64,000 nucleotides of DNA, from positions 15,949,035-16,013,034 of the forward strand of contig NC_064772.1 in assembly GCF_011397635.1 (NCBI RefSeq). Reading direction: 5' to 3'. The notes under the pieces were generated by a model. It saw nothing but the letters and a program-made list of their open reading frames with translations. It made no database searches and was not told the DNA's origin. The stretch comes from Epinephelus fuscoguttatus (Eukaryota > Chordata > Actinopteri > Perciformes > Serranidae). Below, one piece after another: positions 61,501 through 64,000 of the stretch (positions within the stretch are counted from its first letter, which is position 1; each line of letters opens with the position of its first letter). The translations under genes and the position numbers were made by a program.

Positions 61501-62424
61501 CAGAAAGGTCACAGCCAAGTGATTGCCAAACGGGTTAACTTGTTGCGACCTCTAAGTGCAGTTGAGATTATCCCCATGCCGTATGTGACAGAGGCAACGC
61601 GGGTGCAGGTCATCCTGCCTGTCACTGCCCAGGATCAGGACTTTGTTGGTAACTTCCTCGACATGTATGTGATGAACACTCTGGACACCCACGACAATGT
61701 CCTCCTGACGTTCCTGTTCATCTATGATCCCTTCGACGCACAGCGAGTCAGCCAGACTGATGTGTTTGCTGGCATTAAAGCCATGATCGGGGAGGTGGAG
61801 AAGCGCTACGGAGATGTGAAGATCCCCTGGATCAGCGTGAAGACGGAGGTGCCCTCACAGGTTAAGCTGATGGACATCATCTCTAAGAAGCACCCGGTGG
61901 ACACGCTGTTTTTCCTGGCCAGTGTGTGGACGGAGGTCAACGCTGACTTCCTGAACCGCTGCAGAATGAACGCCATCAGCAACTGGCAGGTGTTCTTCCC
62001 CATCCACTTCCAAGAGTACAGTCCTGCTGTCATGTACCGCGACCAGCAGCCTTCTGCCGCCTCCTCCTCTTTTGCCTCAGAGTCGCTGCGAGACGGCCAC
62101 TTCGACCGCCACGTTTTCGACGAGGCTTGCTTTTACAACGCGGACTACATGACCGCACGGACCAAGATGGCTGCTGACATCTTGGACAACGAGGAGCTGC
62201 TGGAGAGTATGGACGTATATGACATATTTGTCCGTTACTCAGGCCTGCACGTGTTCAGAGCCGTAGAGCCAGCGCTAATCCAGAAATACGTGCGGCGAGT
62301 GTGCAACCCTCGGTTCAGTGAGGATATCTACCACCGCTGTATCCTCAGCAACCTGGAGGGTCTGGGGTCACGCTCACATCTAGCCATGGCTCTTTTTGAA
62401 CAAGAGCAGGCCAACAGCACCTAA
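58502..62424 (+). CDS. chpf2: Chondroitin polymerizing factor 2 (764 aa, 4 coding exons)
   Basis: Exons: 58502-58773, 59324-59888, 60020-60202, 61150-62424; sum 2295 nt, phases 2, 0, 0. The protein is a type II Golgi membrane protein: a short cytoplasmic tail MRLSSFLAVFR, a hydrophobic anchor at about 12-31 (PLILGLSLGCSLSLLMV), then a lumenal stem with Asp/Gly-rich sequence. The first glycosyltransferase-like domain (about 95-290) has WFLLAQDDTYMQ (QDD at about 185-187) and RYCHGGYGYLLSR. The second, CHGN-type domain (about 350-760) has LLNGYRRFDPTRGMEYVLDL, SKKHPVDTLFFLASVW, NRCRMNAISNWQVFFP and the C-terminal LSNLEGLG...LAMALFEQEQANST, which is nearly the human CHPF2 ending. The family pairs with chondroitin synthases to extend the GlcA-GalNAc chain. 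In the second domain the place of the metal-binding DxD reads FIYDPFD, so the acidic pattern is altered, as in the family. NRT at about 124 is a possible N-glycosylation site. The distinction from chpf rests on the C terminus and on abcf2 synteny. Confidence 0.95.
60214..60742. mobile_element. MITE of the CCAGTGTGTAGGATTTAG family, copy D with internal duplication (chpf2 intron 3)
   Basis: The left end ATGATCAGTGTGTAAAATTTAG and right end TTCTGCACACTGGAACG are inverted. GGTTTTTACTGGGA...GCAGAGGTCTCTTCCTC occurs twice (about 60343-60392 and 60573-60610), so the element carries an internal duplication of roughly 230 bp. No ORF. Confidence 0.65.
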
Positions 62425-62830
62425 AGACGTGTTCATGCCTCAAACATACTGCCTGGACACAGAACAATGTGAATTATGGTACTTTTGTGATCCACACACT
62501 GAAATGCGCACCCTTGTATTTGGCAGACAGAGGTCAGGATCAGCTAAAGAACAGCGTCGCCTGCTCATGGACACTTTGACAGAGCGAAAATGTGCTGATG
62601 CATACGTTCCTCCAGCTGAAAAAGTCTCTGCTCAGTACATATGAGTACCTCTGGCTTATGACTTTGTCTTGTCTAGACAATTTATGAGTCATGGAGGTTT
62701 ATGGACATGGACCGCAGTTACCATTGACGTATTCTTACAGAAGCCGAGCAACAATATTTATACTCCTCTTTTTTAAAAAAGGAGGCTGTGTCTTGAAGTA
62801 ATAAATGAACAAAGGCCTTTATTGTTGATG
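62425..62830 (+). other. chpf2: 3' UTR of chpf2
   Basis: After the TAA at 62422 there is no further coding frame. AATAAA at 62800-62805 is the first good polyadenylation signal; an ATTAAA lies at 62938. Confidence 0.6.
62800..62805 (+). terminator. chpf2: Polyadenylation signal AATAAA, chpf2
   Basis: Canonical hexamer in GAAGTAATAAATGAAC, about 375 nt after the stop codon. Confidence 0.65.
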
Positions 62831-64000
62831 ATTAACTGAGAAAAAACTTGAGCCATAAGTCTTCCTTAGTGAAGATGTTTAAAAATGATACTGGAAACAA
62901 GCTGAAGCTGTCGGCTGCCTTTTCTTTTTTAAGAGGTATTAAAGAGTGATAATTCCGTTCAGAGTTGTTTCTTTATTCATACTGCTCACAGTGTGTAAAA
63001 GGCTTGTTTCAGTCTCATTAGATGGAGAGACAGCTGTTTATAGGGATCTGTATATGCAGCATGCTTGAGCAGTCCCTCCTGGAGGTATCTGTTATGTGCT
63101 TGACAGAGCTGAAGAAAAGGCATTATGGCAGAAGAATCTTGCGGTCAGCAGTGATGGGGTGCTCATATTCACAGTAATATAATGTAGTCTTCCCAGTTTG
63201 CCTAAAAGCTTTACTGCAGCGCCTGGAGGCAGTGAACAGTTTGTTCCAGCAGCCTGCCCCGCCTCGTCTCCCCACATTAAGTCAGTAAATCTCCAACCCG
63301 GCCCGGGCCTCCCTGGGTTTTGGCGAGTATTCTGTACACACGTCTTTGGGGAGAGAAGTGAACCCAGTGCCCAGTGGGAGGGTCGTGTCTACCTCGCCAA
63401 GGTCCGCCGTGGTGTGGGTGGTTAACCTTCACAGCGAGATGGTTGAACAAGCTGAATGGCTTACTTCACACAGCCTCCTCCTCCTCCTCTCTTAAAGGGG
63501 TGAGACGATCGCACTGAGGCCCCTTAACCTCCCCCCACCCACAGGACTCCTCCATGTGAGAGTTGTCGGGAGAATAGCGGAGCAGCAGAGTGAAAGAGGC
63601 TCTTTCTGAGGTGGGAGCGGGGCTGCAGTCAGCATTACACCACCGCTGCAGCGTGCTGTGGAAAAGGCCTCCACCTGCTTCCTTGTGGTGAGGTCAGTGA
63701 ACAATAAAATGCCTGTCTGCCACCTTCTGAGGAACGCCTCGCTCATGCATTTAACCACCAATGAGCTTGAGCACAGAATCAACACTTTACATGCAGAGTA
63801 TGAGAGTGTTCTTTTAGTGAAGGCTAAGTTAGCAGGGCTGCACAATTATTTGCATAATAGGTTACTGCATTTTCAGATCCCACTGATATTTGGAATATGG
63901 AAAAAAAAACATTTGATGTCACCTATTAAATGGAGTTCTGTGGTGGAAAATAAAGATGTGGATATCAAAGAATTCATCTGAGTAATTCTGCCCTTTACAT
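62831..64000. other. Non-coding tail of the window
   Basis: GC-rich DNA at 63200-63700 (GGCCCGGGCCTCCCTGGG and others) stands out from the AT-rich background and could be regulatory or the promoter of the next gene, SMARCD3 in human. No exon or start codon context can be supported. Confidence 0.35.

Noticed and set aside
63492-63981. Frames near the right edge as a possible first exon of the next gene
   Set aside because: No recognisable start, donor or family signature; not like SMARCD3.
1-64000. CRISPR arrays, bacterial operons, rRNA genes
   Set aside because: None present; the sequence is vertebrate nuclear DNA with spliceosomal introns.

Overview
The window is vertebrate nuclear DNA, almost certainly from a ray-finned (percomorph-like) teleost. 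Genes are split into many short exons with canonical GT/AG junctions, exon 3' ends carry AATAAA signals, introns and intergenic DNA are AT-rich and full of short non-autonomous DNA transposons, and there are long (CA)n/(TG)n microsatellites. Every gene model was assembled by hand from splice sites. Each of the three complete models has a total coding length divisible by three with matching phases at all junctions.

Layout. (1) 1299-4742, minus: 5' coding exons of slc4a2 (AE2 anion exchanger), running off the left edge; a second in-phase candidate first exon lies at 15552-15611. (2) 4743-36895: about 32 kb with no recognisable complete gene. It holds hAT-like elements with visible 8-bp target duplications, foldback MITEs, other dispersed repeats, a (CA)n tract, a 43-46 bp minisatellite, and a promoter-like patch near 32.7 kb. 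(3) 36896-47016, plus: a 17-exon gene for a 921-residue protein with UBA, charged helix, UBX (FPR motif) and about a dozen leucine-rich repeats. I know of no named human protein with this architecture. (4) 49040-55650, minus: abcf2, 14 coding exons, 611 residues, with a non-coding first exon and an SRF-type CArG box just upstream. (5) 58502-62424, plus: chpf2, 4 coding exons, 764 residues. (6) 62425-64000: chpf2 3' UTR, then nothing I can support.

The order SLC4A2 - ABCF2 - CHPF2 matches the gene neighbourhood of human 7q36.1 as I know it. Here the UBA-UBX-LRR gene lies between slc4a2 and abcf2, and FASTK, TMUB1, AGAP3, GBX1 and ASB10, which lie in that interval in human, are not visible. The genes are not an operon and share no pathway: AE2 exchanges Cl-/HCO3- at the plasma membrane, ABCF2 is a soluble ABC-F ATPase, CHPF2 works in Golgi chondroitin synthesis, and the UBX-LRR protein is probably a p97/VCP adaptor. 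The most interesting object is the UBA-UBX-LRR gene. Next are the alternative slc4a2 first exons, an intact BED-finger ORF inside a hAT deletion derivative, a MITE filling most of the last abcf2 intron, and a (TG)26 tract abutting a splice acceptor.
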